DNA of 64,000 nt from NCBI RefSeq assembly GCF_046297875.1, contig NZ_JBKBHD010000001.1:1-64000 (forward strand). The letters are read 5' to 3'. The notes under the pieces are model-generated. The model saw only the letters and a list, made by a program, of their open reading frames with translations, was not told where the DNA came from and made no database searches. The position numbers and the translations under genes were made by a program. Below are positions 32,840-40,176 of this stretch, piece after piece (position 1 is the first letter of the stretch; the number at the start of each line of letters is the position of its first letter). Origin of the DNA: Parvibaculum sp046297875 (GTDB lineage Bacteria; Pseudomonadota; Alphaproteobacteria; Parvibaculales; Parvibaculaceae).

Positions 32840-33316
32840 CTACCACAACTCGTCCGGCGTGTGACCCAGCATGGCTTCGGCGATGCGCCGCGCTGTCGAT
32901 GGCGTGACGCCTTCGGGCAGCGCATCGGGAGGGAAGAAGCCGCTTTCCGCGATCTCCAGAGAGCGGCGCGGTTCATGCGAATAGGCGCCATGCGGCACGA
33001 CATAAAGCGCCACGTGATCCGACTTGAACTCGCGGAAATTCGCGTAGAGGCCGGCCAGCCGCGCCTCGCCTGTGAGCGTCACGCCCACTTCCTCTTCCAG
33101 CTCGCGGCGAAGCGAGGTCAGCATGGTTTCGCCGCGTTCCACCCCGCCGCCCGGCAGATACCAGCCATGAATATAGGTATGGCGGACGAGGAGAACGCGG
33201 CCTTCGGCATCAAGTACGAGGCCGCGGACGCCCGCCGTCAAAGGACGGCGCACCCGCCAGTACAGGCGGAGAAGCAGGCGGGCCAGGTGCCAGATCAGTA
33301 TTTTCGGGTTCGGCAT
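32840..33316 (-). CDS. Nudix hydrolase with N-terminal hydrophobic helix
   Basis: A 158-residue Nudix enzyme. The Nudix box GGGVERGETMLTSLRRELEEEVGV is intact. The first ~25 residues (ILIWHLARLLLRLYWRVRR) form an amphipathic or hydrophobic helix that could hold it at the membrane. The SDHVALYVV strand and an HGAYSHEP segment follow. It resembles alphaproteobacterial Nudix proteins of unknown substrate; the box alone does not show which nucleoside diphosphate is cut. Confidence 0.85.
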   Translation of the reverse strand: MPNPKILIWHLARLLLRLYWRVRRPLTAGVRGLVLDAEGRVLLVRHTYIHGWYLPGGGVERGETMLTSLRRELEEEVGVTLTGEARLAGLYANFREFKSDHVALYVVPHGAYSHEPRRSLEIAESGFFPPDALPEGVTPSTARRIAEAMLGHTPDELW

Positions 33317-33450
33317 GGGCGGCAGACTAGCATGTCCGTTTCACTTATGCCGCAGGGGCCTTTAGATGTCGTCAACCCTATGGCCTTACTGTCTGGCGCA
33401 GGGCGGCGCGCTTCAGCCGCCGGGGCAAGACGTTTGGGCAATACCGGGTC

Positions 33451-34245
33451 ATGGGTCTTTTTTCGCTGTTCAAGGGCAACAAGAAGCTCGAACCGCCGCC
33501 TGCGGAGGATGCGCCGCCGGTGACGCCCGCTGCCATGCAGCGTGCGCTGCGCGCGACTTCCATCACCAAAGGTTCCTACAACGCCGCCGAACTCGGCGAG
33601 CGGATTGCAACGGCGCTTTCGACCATCGAGACTTCGGTACTTGCGATCGACGCGATCATGGACCGGCTGCGCGAGGCGGCGGATCTCGTTGCCGATGCGG
33701 GCACGAGCGCAGATGACGGCAGGCGCGCGCTGCTGGCCGGGCGCTATGACGAACTCCGCGAAGAAATCGACGCCATTGCCGGTTCGGCGACGCATAACCG
33801 CGTCAACCTGATTGCCGGCAGGCGCATCGGCGGCAAGCAAACGACATTCGACATCGCTTTCGATGATGAGGCGCGCTCCGGCGTCGCCATTCCGATCGTC
33901 AATCTCACGACCGGCGAAGCGGGTCTGTCCCTGTCGCCGCCGCGCGATGCCTTTGCGCCGGACGAGGAAGTGGCGGCGATCGCCGCCGAGATCGAAGCCG
34001 CCCGCGCAACGGCCGCCCGCGTCAGCGACCGCCTTGTCGACCATGCGGCGCTCATCTCCGAGCGGCTTGCGCGCCTCATGGAAATGGCGGGCCCGCGCGA
34101 AATCGGAACGCGGCTGCCGACGGGCGCCGACCCGCCGGAAGAAGCCGCACCGGCCATAGACCCCGCCATGGCGGAAGTGGAAGAAAAATTGCGGGCGCTT
34201 TCGGAGCGGCTCAACGACCGCGAACCCCTGGTCCGCAAGGCCTGA
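33451..34245 (+). CDS. Flagellin D1-like helical protein, not a flagellin
   Basis: A 264-residue protein with no signal peptide and a Pro-rich N-terminus (LEPPPAEDAPPVTP). Residues 52-123 match the N-terminal D1 helices of flagellins: a long helix, then LREAADLV, a DDGRRALLAGRYDELREEIDAIAG block, and the turn HNRVNLIAG (flagellins have FNGxxLLxG). Residues ~172-211 form a C-terminal helix like the flagellin C-D1 repeat (EIEAARATAARVSDRL). The D0 ends needed for filament polymerisation are missing. The resemblance is my reading of the pattern. No flagellar genes lie nearby, but a receiver-HPt-receiver operon starts 1.1 kb downstream. Confidence 0.6.
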   Translation: MGLFSLFKGNKKLEPPPAEDAPPVTPAAMQRALRATSITKGSYNAAELGERIATALSTIETSVLAIDAIMDRLREAADLVADAGTSADDGRRALLAGRYDELREEIDAIAGSATHNRVNLIAGRRIGGKQTTFDIAFDDEARSGVAIPIVNLTTGEAGLSLSPPRDAFAPDEEVAAIAAEIEAARATAARVSDRLVDHAALISERLARLMEMAGPREIGTRLPTGADPPEEAAPAIDPAMAEVEEKLRALSERLNDREPLVRKA

Positions 34246-34297
34246 TACGCACCCCGTTTTCCGTGCTATCAATGGCCTCCAGCAAGGGAAGCCGCTC

Positions 34298-35173
34298 ATG
34301 TCATCGCCAGAACAGAAAAACGAAGCCAAAGGCCCGAATGCCGACCAGATCGAATACTGGAACGGCGATGCGGGCGAGAAATGGGCGCGGCACCAGGACA
34401 GGCTCGACGCCATGCTCGCGCCATTTTCAAAGGCGCTGCAGTTGCTTGCTGCCGTGGAACCCGGCGAGCGCGTCATGGATATCGGCTGCGGCTGCGGCGC
34501 GACCACATTCGACCTTGCAAATGCGGCGGGAGACGGGGGAAGCACGCTCGGCGTCGATATTTCCGGGCCGATGATCGCGCGGGCGAAGGAACGCGCCGCC
34601 GCACTTCGCAGCAAGGCGGAGTTCCTGCTCGCCGATGCGGCGACGCATGATTTCGGCACAAGGCAATTCGACGTGCTTGCCTCGCGCTTCGGCATCATGT
34701 TTTTCGACAATCCGGCTCCCGCCTTCGGGCATATGCGCAAGACGCTTGCGCCGGGTGGCCGGACGGGGTTCGTCTGCTGGCGGCCCTTCCGCGAAAATCC
34801 CTGGGCTGCACTTCCGATGATGGCGGCGCTGCCGCATCTGCCGCCACAGGAGCCGCCGGTGCCCGGCGCGCCGGGCCCCTTTGCCTTCGACGATGCAAGC
34901 CGGTTCCACGATGTGCTGTCGCAAGCCGGTTACAGCGCGATCGACATTCAGCCTTTCGATGCGGAGCTGACGCTGGGCGCAGGCGCAGACGCCATCGAAA
35001 CAGCGCTCAACCAATCGCTCGAGATCGGGCCGCTGGCGCGCGCGATGAAGACCATGCCGGACGCCATGCGCGATACGGTGAGCGATGCCGTGCGCAAGGC
35101 GCTTGCCGCCAATGTGAATGATGGCGAGGTGCGCCTGCCCGGCGCGGTCTGGCTCGTCTCGGCGAAGGCGTAA
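34298..35173 (+). CDS. SAM-dependent methyltransferase (UbiE/Coq5-like class I)
   Basis: A 291-residue class I methyltransferase. It begins with a QIEYWNGDAGEKWARHQDRLD segment common to a well-spread alphaproteobacterial group, then the SAM motif VMDIGCGCGATT, GVDISGPMI, and DVLASRFGIMFF as motif II. A C-terminal region VWLVSAKA is typical of the group. The substrate is unknown. Start ATG 34298; the frame upstream is not supported. It stands between the flagellin-like gene and the receiver operon with gaps of 52 and 181 bases, so probably its own or the previous transcript. Confidence 0.85.
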   Translation: MSSPEQKNEAKGPNADQIEYWNGDAGEKWARHQDRLDAMLAPFSKALQLLAAVEPGERVMDIGCGCGATTFDLANAAGDGGSTLGVDISGPMIARAKERAAALRSKAEFLLADAATHDFGTRQFDVLASRFGIMFFDNPAPAFGHMRKTLAPGGRTGFVCWRPFRENPWAALPMMAALPHLPPQEPPVPGAPGPFAFDDASRFHDVLSQAGYSAIDIQPFDAELTLGAGADAIETALNQSLEIGPLARAMKTMPDAMRDTVSDAVRKALAANVNDGEVRLPGAVWLVSAKA

Positions 35174-35191
35174 GATGTTTCCGGTTCCCCA

Positions 35192-35206
35192 TTAACCATC
35201 CCTCAA
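35192..35206 (+). promoter_or_regulatory. CtrA-like site (TTAA-N7-TCAA) upstream of the receiver operon
   Basis: TTAACCATCCCTCAA fits the CtrA consensus TTAA-N7-TTAA with one mismatch, and has the frequent CCAT extension. It lies about 150 bases before the first receiver start. CtrA drives many motility and signalling genes in alphaproteobacteria, so regulation of this operon is plausible. Confidence 0.5.
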
Positions 35207-35354
35207 CACTCTGCACCCCGAACACATTGGAATCGTTCCCTTATTCCGGTTCCTCTTTGTTAAGACCTTGCCATTAGGGTTGACGCATGGAAGCGACTTG
35301 GCGCCGGGACCGTGCTCTTTTGAGGCGCGCCTGGCGAGCTGGGGATATTGGGGC

Positions 35355-35852
35355 ATGACGGAATCCGTTTTCGGCAAGATCAGCGTTCTTGTCGTCGATG
35401 ACAGCGCCTATATGCGCCATCTGCTGATGACGCTGCTTCAGGCGCTCGGCGTCGGCGAAATTCATCTGGCGATCAACGGCGAAGAAGCCTGGGAACTTCT
35501 GAACTCGAAGGAACCGGACATCGTCATTACCGATGCGGCGATGGTTCCCGGCGACGGGTTCATGTTCGCCAAGCGGTTGCGCAGCCTTCGCGGGCTCGCG
35601 CTCGGCATGATCCCCATCATCATGGTGTCCGGCCATACCGATCTCGAATCCGTGGAACGGGCGCGCGATATCGGCATCACGGAATTTCTGTCGAAGCCGA
35701 TTTCGGCGCGCGGCCTTTACGAACGTCTCATTCAGGTGATCGACCGCCCGCGCACCTTCGTCGAAACGCCGACCTATCGCGGACCCGACCGGCGCCGCCG
35801 CGATACGCCATTCGACGGCAAGGAACGCCGCGGCTCCGTCGCGCTGCTTTGA
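35355..35852 (+). CDS. CheY-like single receiver-domain protein (first of pair)
   Basis: A 165-residue single REC domain. The acidic pocket Asp15-Asp16, phosphoacceptor Asp60 in DIVITDAAM, the Ser/Thr in IIMVSGH and the Lys in FLSKPIS are all present. After the domain comes a short tail VETPTYRGPDRRRRDTP without output domain. The tail RGPDRRRR is shared by many alphaproteobacterial receivers and its paralogue downstream has a similar one. Three genes in a row form a phosphorelay module with an HPt-like protein between two receivers. ATG at 35355. Confidence 0.88.
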   Translation: MTESVFGKISVLVVDDSAYMRHLLMTLLQALGVGEIHLAINGEEAWELLNSKEPDIVITDAAMVPGDGFMFAKRLRSLRGLALGMIPIIMVSGHTDLESVERARDIGITEFLSKPISARGLYERLIQVIDRPRTFVETPTYRGPDRRRRDTPFDGKERRGSVALL

Positions 35853-35863
35853 GGAGAAGCATC

Positions 35864-36424
35864 ATGGAAGAACGCAGCATCACATCGCGTCTTGCACGCC
35901 ATCTTGCAGGCCACGACGCCGCCACGGGCGAAACGCCGCCCGATGTCCGCTTCATCCGTGTGCCGTCCATCGCCGAACGCAAGCTCGGCGCCGACTATGT
36001 CGCGCCGATGCGCCTCGATCCGCGCGTTCTCAACCAGATGCAGTCGACGATCCGTACGCTGGAAACGAAATATGCCGAAGCCTTGTCGGCGCAGGTTGCC
36101 ATGCTGCAGCTCCTTGTCGAACCGGCGGTGAAAGGCGATTCGGACGCGCGCAGGCGCCTCTATTCGCTCTCGCACGACATGCGCGGCCTTGCCGGCACGT
36201 TCGGATTTCCGATTGCCGGCCGCTTTGCCGACTCGCTCTGCCGCTTTGTCGAGAATTGCCACGAGGAAGACTGGCGCGATGGATCGGTCATCCGATACCA
36301 TGTCGATGCGATCCGCGATGCCGTCGACAATCCGGGCACCGACCCCGCCATCACGATGGAAACGCTCAATGCGCTTGAGCGGCTGATCAAGACGACGCGC
36401 GGCAACCGGAAAATGGCCGGATGA
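35864..36424 (+). CDS. HPt-like phosphotransfer protein
   Basis: A 186-residue protein, all helical after an unstructured start. The C-terminal half contains SLSHDMRGLAGTFGF with His104, close to the HPt motif (HxxKGxAxxxG) but with Arg in place of Lys. This marks it as a histidine phosphotransfer protein accepting and donating phosphate between receivers. A coiled-coil like stretch (LNQMQSTIRTLETKYAEAL) precedes it. Ribosome site GAGGAGAAGCATC; the gene is 11 bases after the first receiver and its stop overlaps the next start. No histidine kinase lies in the operon. Confidence 0.75.
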   Translation: MEERSITSRLARHLAGHDAATGETPPDVRFIRVPSIAERKLGADYVAPMRLDPRVLNQMQSTIRTLETKYAEALSAQVAMLQLLVEPAVKGDSDARRRLYSLSHDMRGLAGTFGFPIAGRFADSLCRFVENCHEEDWRDGSVIRYHVDAIRDAVDNPGTDPAITMETLNALERLIKTTRGNRKMAG

Positions 36425-36921
36425 ACGGCGAGCCGACCAAAGCGGACCCGGATTTCCTTCGCCGCCTGAAAGTGCTGGTCGTCGAAGACAGTGCCGAAAT
36501 GCAGCGGCTGCTGACGGCGCTTCTGGCTTCGATGGGCATTGGCCATGTCGTCGTGGCGCTGGATGGCGAGCGCGGGCTTGCCGCCTTTGCCGCGGAATGT
36601 CCCGACATCATCATCACCGATGGCGCGATGACGCCGATGGATGGCTTTGAGATGACGCGCCGCATCCGCGCGAGCGGCGCGGGCCAGGCGGCCAATCCCG
36701 ATGTGCCGATCCTGATGATTTCCGGCCATGCCGGCCGCGAAAACGTGGCCTATGCGCGCGATCAGGGCGTGACCGACTATCTGGTGAAGCCGCTCTCGGC
36801 GGAAATGCTCTATGAAGCCATCGTCGCCGCCGTCTCGCGGCCGATCCATTTCGTCGAGACGCCCGGCTATCGCGGGCCGTCGCCGCGCCGCACGCTCGAT
36901 GCGCGCCGCGCCGACACCTGA
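36421..36921 (+). CDS. CheY-like single receiver-domain protein (second of pair)
   Basis: A 166-residue REC protein paralogous to the first. Phosphoacceptor Asp67 is in DIIITDGAM, the acidic pair Glu22-Asp23 is in VVEDS, and the active Lys is in YLVKPLS. The tail RPIHFVETPGYRGPSPRR repeats the FVETPxYRGP motif of the first receiver. It starts inside the HPt stop codon (ATGA). Together the three genes look like a His-Asp relay fed by an outside kinase. Confidence 0.88.
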   Translation: MNGEPTKADPDFLRRLKVLVVEDSAEMQRLLTALLASMGIGHVVVALDGERGLAAFAAECPDIIITDGAMTPMDGFEMTRRIRASGAGQAANPDVPILMISGHAGRENVAYARDQGVTDYLVKPLSAEMLYEAIVAAVSRPIHFVETPGYRGPSPRRTLDARRADT

Positions 36922-36991
36922 ACCCGTCAAGCGACTCCCCTTTCTCCCCGAGTCACGGCAAACTGCGGCCACCGGCCAAACCGGGGGAACC

Positions 36992-37453
36992 ATGCTGCAA
37001 CGGCTCGCCACATCGCTTCGCTTCTACTTCGTCGCCCGTCAGTCCGAAATCGAACGGCAGGCAGGCGCCATCCCCTATTCGATTGTCGACGGACAGGTGG
37101 CGGTGCTGCTGGTGACATCGCGGCGGACGGGGCGGTGGCTGTTTCCCAAAGGCGGGCTGATGGAAGGGCTGACGGCGCACGAATCCGCGGCGCGCGAGGC
37201 GCTGGAGGAAGCGGGCGTGGAAGGCGATGTGCTGGCCACACCGCTTGGCACATGGCGCTCCATCAAGCGGCGCGGTGTTCATGTGACGCCGATCGAAGTC
37301 GACATGTTCCCGCTGCGCGTGACACGGCAACTCGACAATTGGCAGGAACAGTCGCAACGCCGCCGCCACTGGGCAAGCCTGCGCGAAGCGCAGCAGCTTC
37401 TCCGCGACCCCTATCTTGCCGATCTTGCAATGAGGCTGCGCGAGTTGCGCTAG
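36992..37453 (+). CDS. Nudix hydrolase (DIPP/Aps1-like)
   Basis: A 153-residue Nudix protein. The box is GGLMEGLTAHESAAREALEEAGV, following RRTGRWLFPKGG, the PKG lead-in typical of diphosphoinositol-polyphosphate or diadenosine-polyphosphate hydrolases. ATG at 36992 follows CCGGGGGAACC. Its end overlaps the convergent phosphate transporter stop by four bases. Substrate is unproven; in bacteria this group often acts on Ap4A-type molecules. Confidence 0.82.
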   Translation: MLQRLATSLRFYFVARQSEIERQAGAIPYSIVDGQVAVLLVTSRRTGRWLFPKGGLMEGLTAHESAAREALEEAGVEGDVLATPLGTWRSIKRRGVHVTPIEVDMFPLRVTRQLDNWQEQSQRRRHWASLREAQQLLRDPYLADLAMRLRELR

Positions 37454-38958
37454 AGGCTCGAAGCCATTTTCATCAGCCAGTAGATGACACCGGCGAGGAA
37501 ACCGGCAGCCGGCACCGTGATGACCCATGCAGCCGCGATGGTGATGACATGGCGGCGGCGGACAAGGCGGCGCTTTTCGCGCTTGGCCTGTTTCCTGATT
37601 GCATCTTCCGGCGTTTTCGACAGCGATGACGGTTCGCTTGCCTTTGGCTTCGGCGCCTTCACGCCATCGGCGTTCAGGCCGAGATTGGCAAGCATCTCGC
37701 GCAGGAAGCCGACGCCGAACACGCCGCCAATGGCGATATGCGTCGAGGAAACAGGCAGACCGAGCGCGGAGGCGATCAGCACGGTGATGGCGGCGGCGAG
37801 CGCAACGCAATAGGCGCGCGGCGCATCCATCTTCGTGATCTTCGCGCCGACGGTGCGGATGAGGCGCGGGCCGAACAGTGCAAGGCCGAGCGATATGCCC
37901 ATAGCACCGATCAAGAGCACCCAGAGCGGCAAGGCGACATCGCCCGTGGCGGCGTGCCCGCTTTCGGCGGCGGCGACGATCGCGGCAAGCGGTCCCACCG
38001 CATTCGCCACATCGTTTGCGCCATGTGCGAAGGAGAGCAACGCGGCAGCAAAGATGAGCGGCAGGGTGAAAAGCGTCGCCACATGCTTGCGGCGGTTTTC
38101 GAGTTTCGGTGCATGGCGCTTCACCCAGGGACGGGTGGCAAGCGTTGCGACGATGAAGGCTATGATGCCGAGCAGCCACACGGTTTCCGTGGAGGGCTTC
38201 CAGATTTTCGACAGGCCCTTCAGCGAGAGATACATGGCGAAGACGCCCGCCATGAGACCGATCATTACCGGCACCCAGGTCTGCGCGGCTGCAAGCCTGT
38301 CCTCGCGGAAAAGAACTCGCCACTTGATGAAGGCAAGCAGCCCCGCGGCGATGAGGCCGCCCATCACCGGCGAGATGACCCAGCTCGCTGCTATAGCGCC
38401 CATCGTGCCCCAGTTGACGATGCCGAAACCCGCCGCGGCGATGCCCGCACCGAGAACGCCGCCGACAATCGAATGTGTGGTCGATACAGGTGCGTTGAGG
38501 AATGTTGCGAGGTGCAGCCACATGCCTGCGGCGAGGAAGGATGCCATCATCAGCATCACGAAATCGCGGACCGGGAATTCGGCTTGCGGCACGATGATGT
38601 TGCGGGAGATCGTGTTCACCACGTCGCCGCCCGCAAGGATGGCGCCCGCCGCCTCGCAGGTCGCGGCGATGACGAGCGCGGCGCCCAGCGGCAAGGCGCG
38701 GCTGCCGACGGCGGGGCCCATATTGTTGGCGACGTCGTTCGCGCCGATATTGAGCGCCATGTAGCCGGCGATGACGCCGCCCGCGATGACGAAGAGGCTC
38801 AAGGGGCCGGCAGGGACAAGGCCCAGCATGAAAAGGAAGACTGCGATCAGGAAGACAATGGCAAGGCCCGGTGCCGCGATTGATCGCGACAGGGCCAGTG
38901 TCGCCTCTTCCAGACTGCCGACCTTCTTCAGATCCTTGTCGAGCGTACTCTTTGCCAC
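37450..38958 (-). CDS. Inorganic phosphate transporter, PiT family
   Basis: A 502-residue integral membrane low-affinity phosphate:cation symporter with about ten hydrophobic helices. The duplicated PiT signature is seen as ALNIGANDVANNMGPAVGS in the first half and SFAHGANDVANAVGPLAAI in the second. A cytoplasmic loop and a C-terminal charged tail (KRRLVRRRHV) follow. The start is GTG at 38958. The gene stands alone on the minus strand; no pho box is visible in the 110-base gap behind it. Confidence 0.93.
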   Translation of the reverse strand: MAKSTLDKDLKKVGSLEEATLALSRSIAAPGLAIVFLIAVFLFMLGLVPAGPLSLFVIAGGVIAGYMALNIGANDVANNMGPAVGSRALPLGAALVIAATCEAAGAILAGGDVVNTISRNIIVPQAEFPVRDFVMLMMASFLAAGMWLHLATFLNAPVSTTHSIVGGVLGAGIAAAGFGIVNWGTMGAIAASWVISPVMGGLIAAGLLAFIKWRVLFREDRLAAAQTWVPVMIGLMAGVFAMYLSLKGLSKIWKPSTETVWLLGIIAFIVATLATRPWVKRHAPKLENRRKHVATLFTLPLIFAAALLSFAHGANDVANAVGPLAAIVAAAESGHAATGDVALPLWVLLIGAMGISLGLALFGPRLIRTVGAKITKMDAPRAYCVALAAAITVLIASALGLPVSSTHIAIGGVFGVGFLREMLANLGLNADGVKAPKPKASEPSSLSKTPEDAIRKQAKREKRRLVRRRHVITIAAAWVITVPAAGFLAGVIYWLMKMASSL

Positions 38959-39068
38959 CTGCCCCCCAAACCCGCGGTTTTCGAGACCGTTTCGCCGGGA
39001 GGAGCCTTTATCATTCCGGGCAGCGTCCGCCTAGCCGGTGTGACATTTTTTTGACAGTTTGATGACGG

Positions 39069-39455
39069 TCAGAGGTTGCGGATGGCCAGATAGCCAGCCA
39101 GAGCCGCCGTGGCCGTCAGGAACATGCCCCAGGCCATGTCCACCGCCGCCATCTTCCAGGGCCAGCCCTTGAGTGTCGCCAGATTGGTCATGTCATAGGT
39201 GCCATAGGCCAGAAGGCCGAGCAGCGCGCCGCGCAGAACCGCGCCTTTCCAGCTTTCGGCAGGAAGCACCGCGAAGAAGACCACACCCGCCACATAGAAA
39301 AGGTAAAAGCCCGCCGCGGCGCCGAAATCCGGCACATCGCGCATCAGATGGCCGATGGAGCGGGCGTAGAAGTCCTTTGCGATATAGGCGAGCCAGACAT
39401 AGTCGATGGCCAGAAACACGAAAGCTGTGGCCAGATAGGCGATCGCATAGGTCAT
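39069..39455 (-). CDS. DUF2177 family membrane protein
   Basis: A 128-residue protein with four hydrophobic segments. It matches DUF2177: FLAIDYVWLAYIAKDFY at the N-terminus, LLAYGTYDMTNLATLKGWP in the third helix region, and VDMAWGMFLTATAA at the C-terminus. Cell-membrane location is clear; the function is not known. ATG at 39455 follows GCGGAGGAGCGCCCC. Confidence 0.88.
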   Translation of the reverse strand: MTYAIAYLATAFVFLAIDYVWLAYIAKDFYARSIGHLMRDVPDFGAAAGFYLFYVAGVVFFAVLPAESWKGAVLRGALLGLLAYGTYDMTNLATLKGWPWKMAAVDMAWGMFLTATAALAGYLAIRNL

Positions 39456-39515
39456 GGGGCGCTCCTCCGCGGGATTTCAGAGTATACGCGGTGCGGCGGG
39501 AAACGGATCAGCCAC

Positions 39516-39977
39516 CTATTCCGGCGCCATCAGGGGCCAATCGACAATCCGGGATTCCAGATCCTCCATATCGGCCTCGTCTTCATAGAGAAACCGTCCG
39601 TGAACGGACATGCCGGCAAGGCGCACCGCCTCATACTCGCCGGACCGCAGCGGATGCCACCAGGGCAGATCCTTGCCTTCCTTCAGGAGCCGGTAGGCGC
39701 AGGAGGGCGGCATCCAGTCGATGTCCTCCAGGTTCTTCGGCGTGAGGGTCACGCAGTCGGGCACGAGGGTCGAGCGGTTCGCGTAGTCCTTGCAGCGGCA
39801 GGTCTCGGCATCGAGCAGGCGGCAGGCGATGTCGGTATATTCGATTTCGCCCGTGTCTTCGTCCTCCAGCTTGATGAGGCAGCACTTCGCGCAGCCGTCG
39901 CACAGGCTCTCCCACTCCTCGCGGTTCATCTCATGGAGGCGCTTCACGCGCCAGAAGGATTCGGGTGTGTCTTTCAT
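39516..39977 (-). CDS. YcgN/YkgJ-type cysteine cluster protein (UPF0260)
   Basis: A 153-residue UPF0260 protein. It contains the metal-like Cys pattern CDGCAKCC near residue 27, then DIACRLLDAETCRCKDY and DWMPPSCAYRLL, the CxxCC-type signature that probably binds iron-sulfur or zinc. ATG at 39977 is used since homology (KDTPESFWRVKRLHEM) begins there. Role unknown; members are widely conserved and often near cell-envelope or stress genes. Confidence 0.88.
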   Translation of the reverse strand: MKDTPESFWRVKRLHEMNREEWESLCDGCAKCCLIKLEDEDTGEIEYTDIACRLLDAETCRCKDYANRSTLVPDCVTLTPKNLEDIDWMPPSCAYRLLKEGKDLPWWHPLRSGEYEAVRLAGMSVHGRFLYEDEADMEDLESRIVDWPLMAPE

Positions 39978-40176
39978 TTCGGGACAGAACCCCGCCAAGC
40001 GCGATTTGTCAAAGGGCTCCGCCGCCCCCTGATTGCCCCCATCCCGCCCTTTTTCATGCACAAAGTTCGGCCAGTCTCGTTTTGATCCACGGTTCTGCTT
40101 CCGGGGGCTGGCATGACACTCGCATGAGACAGCGTTCCAGAAGACGCCCGCAACAGGACCATCGAGGCGGTTAACC

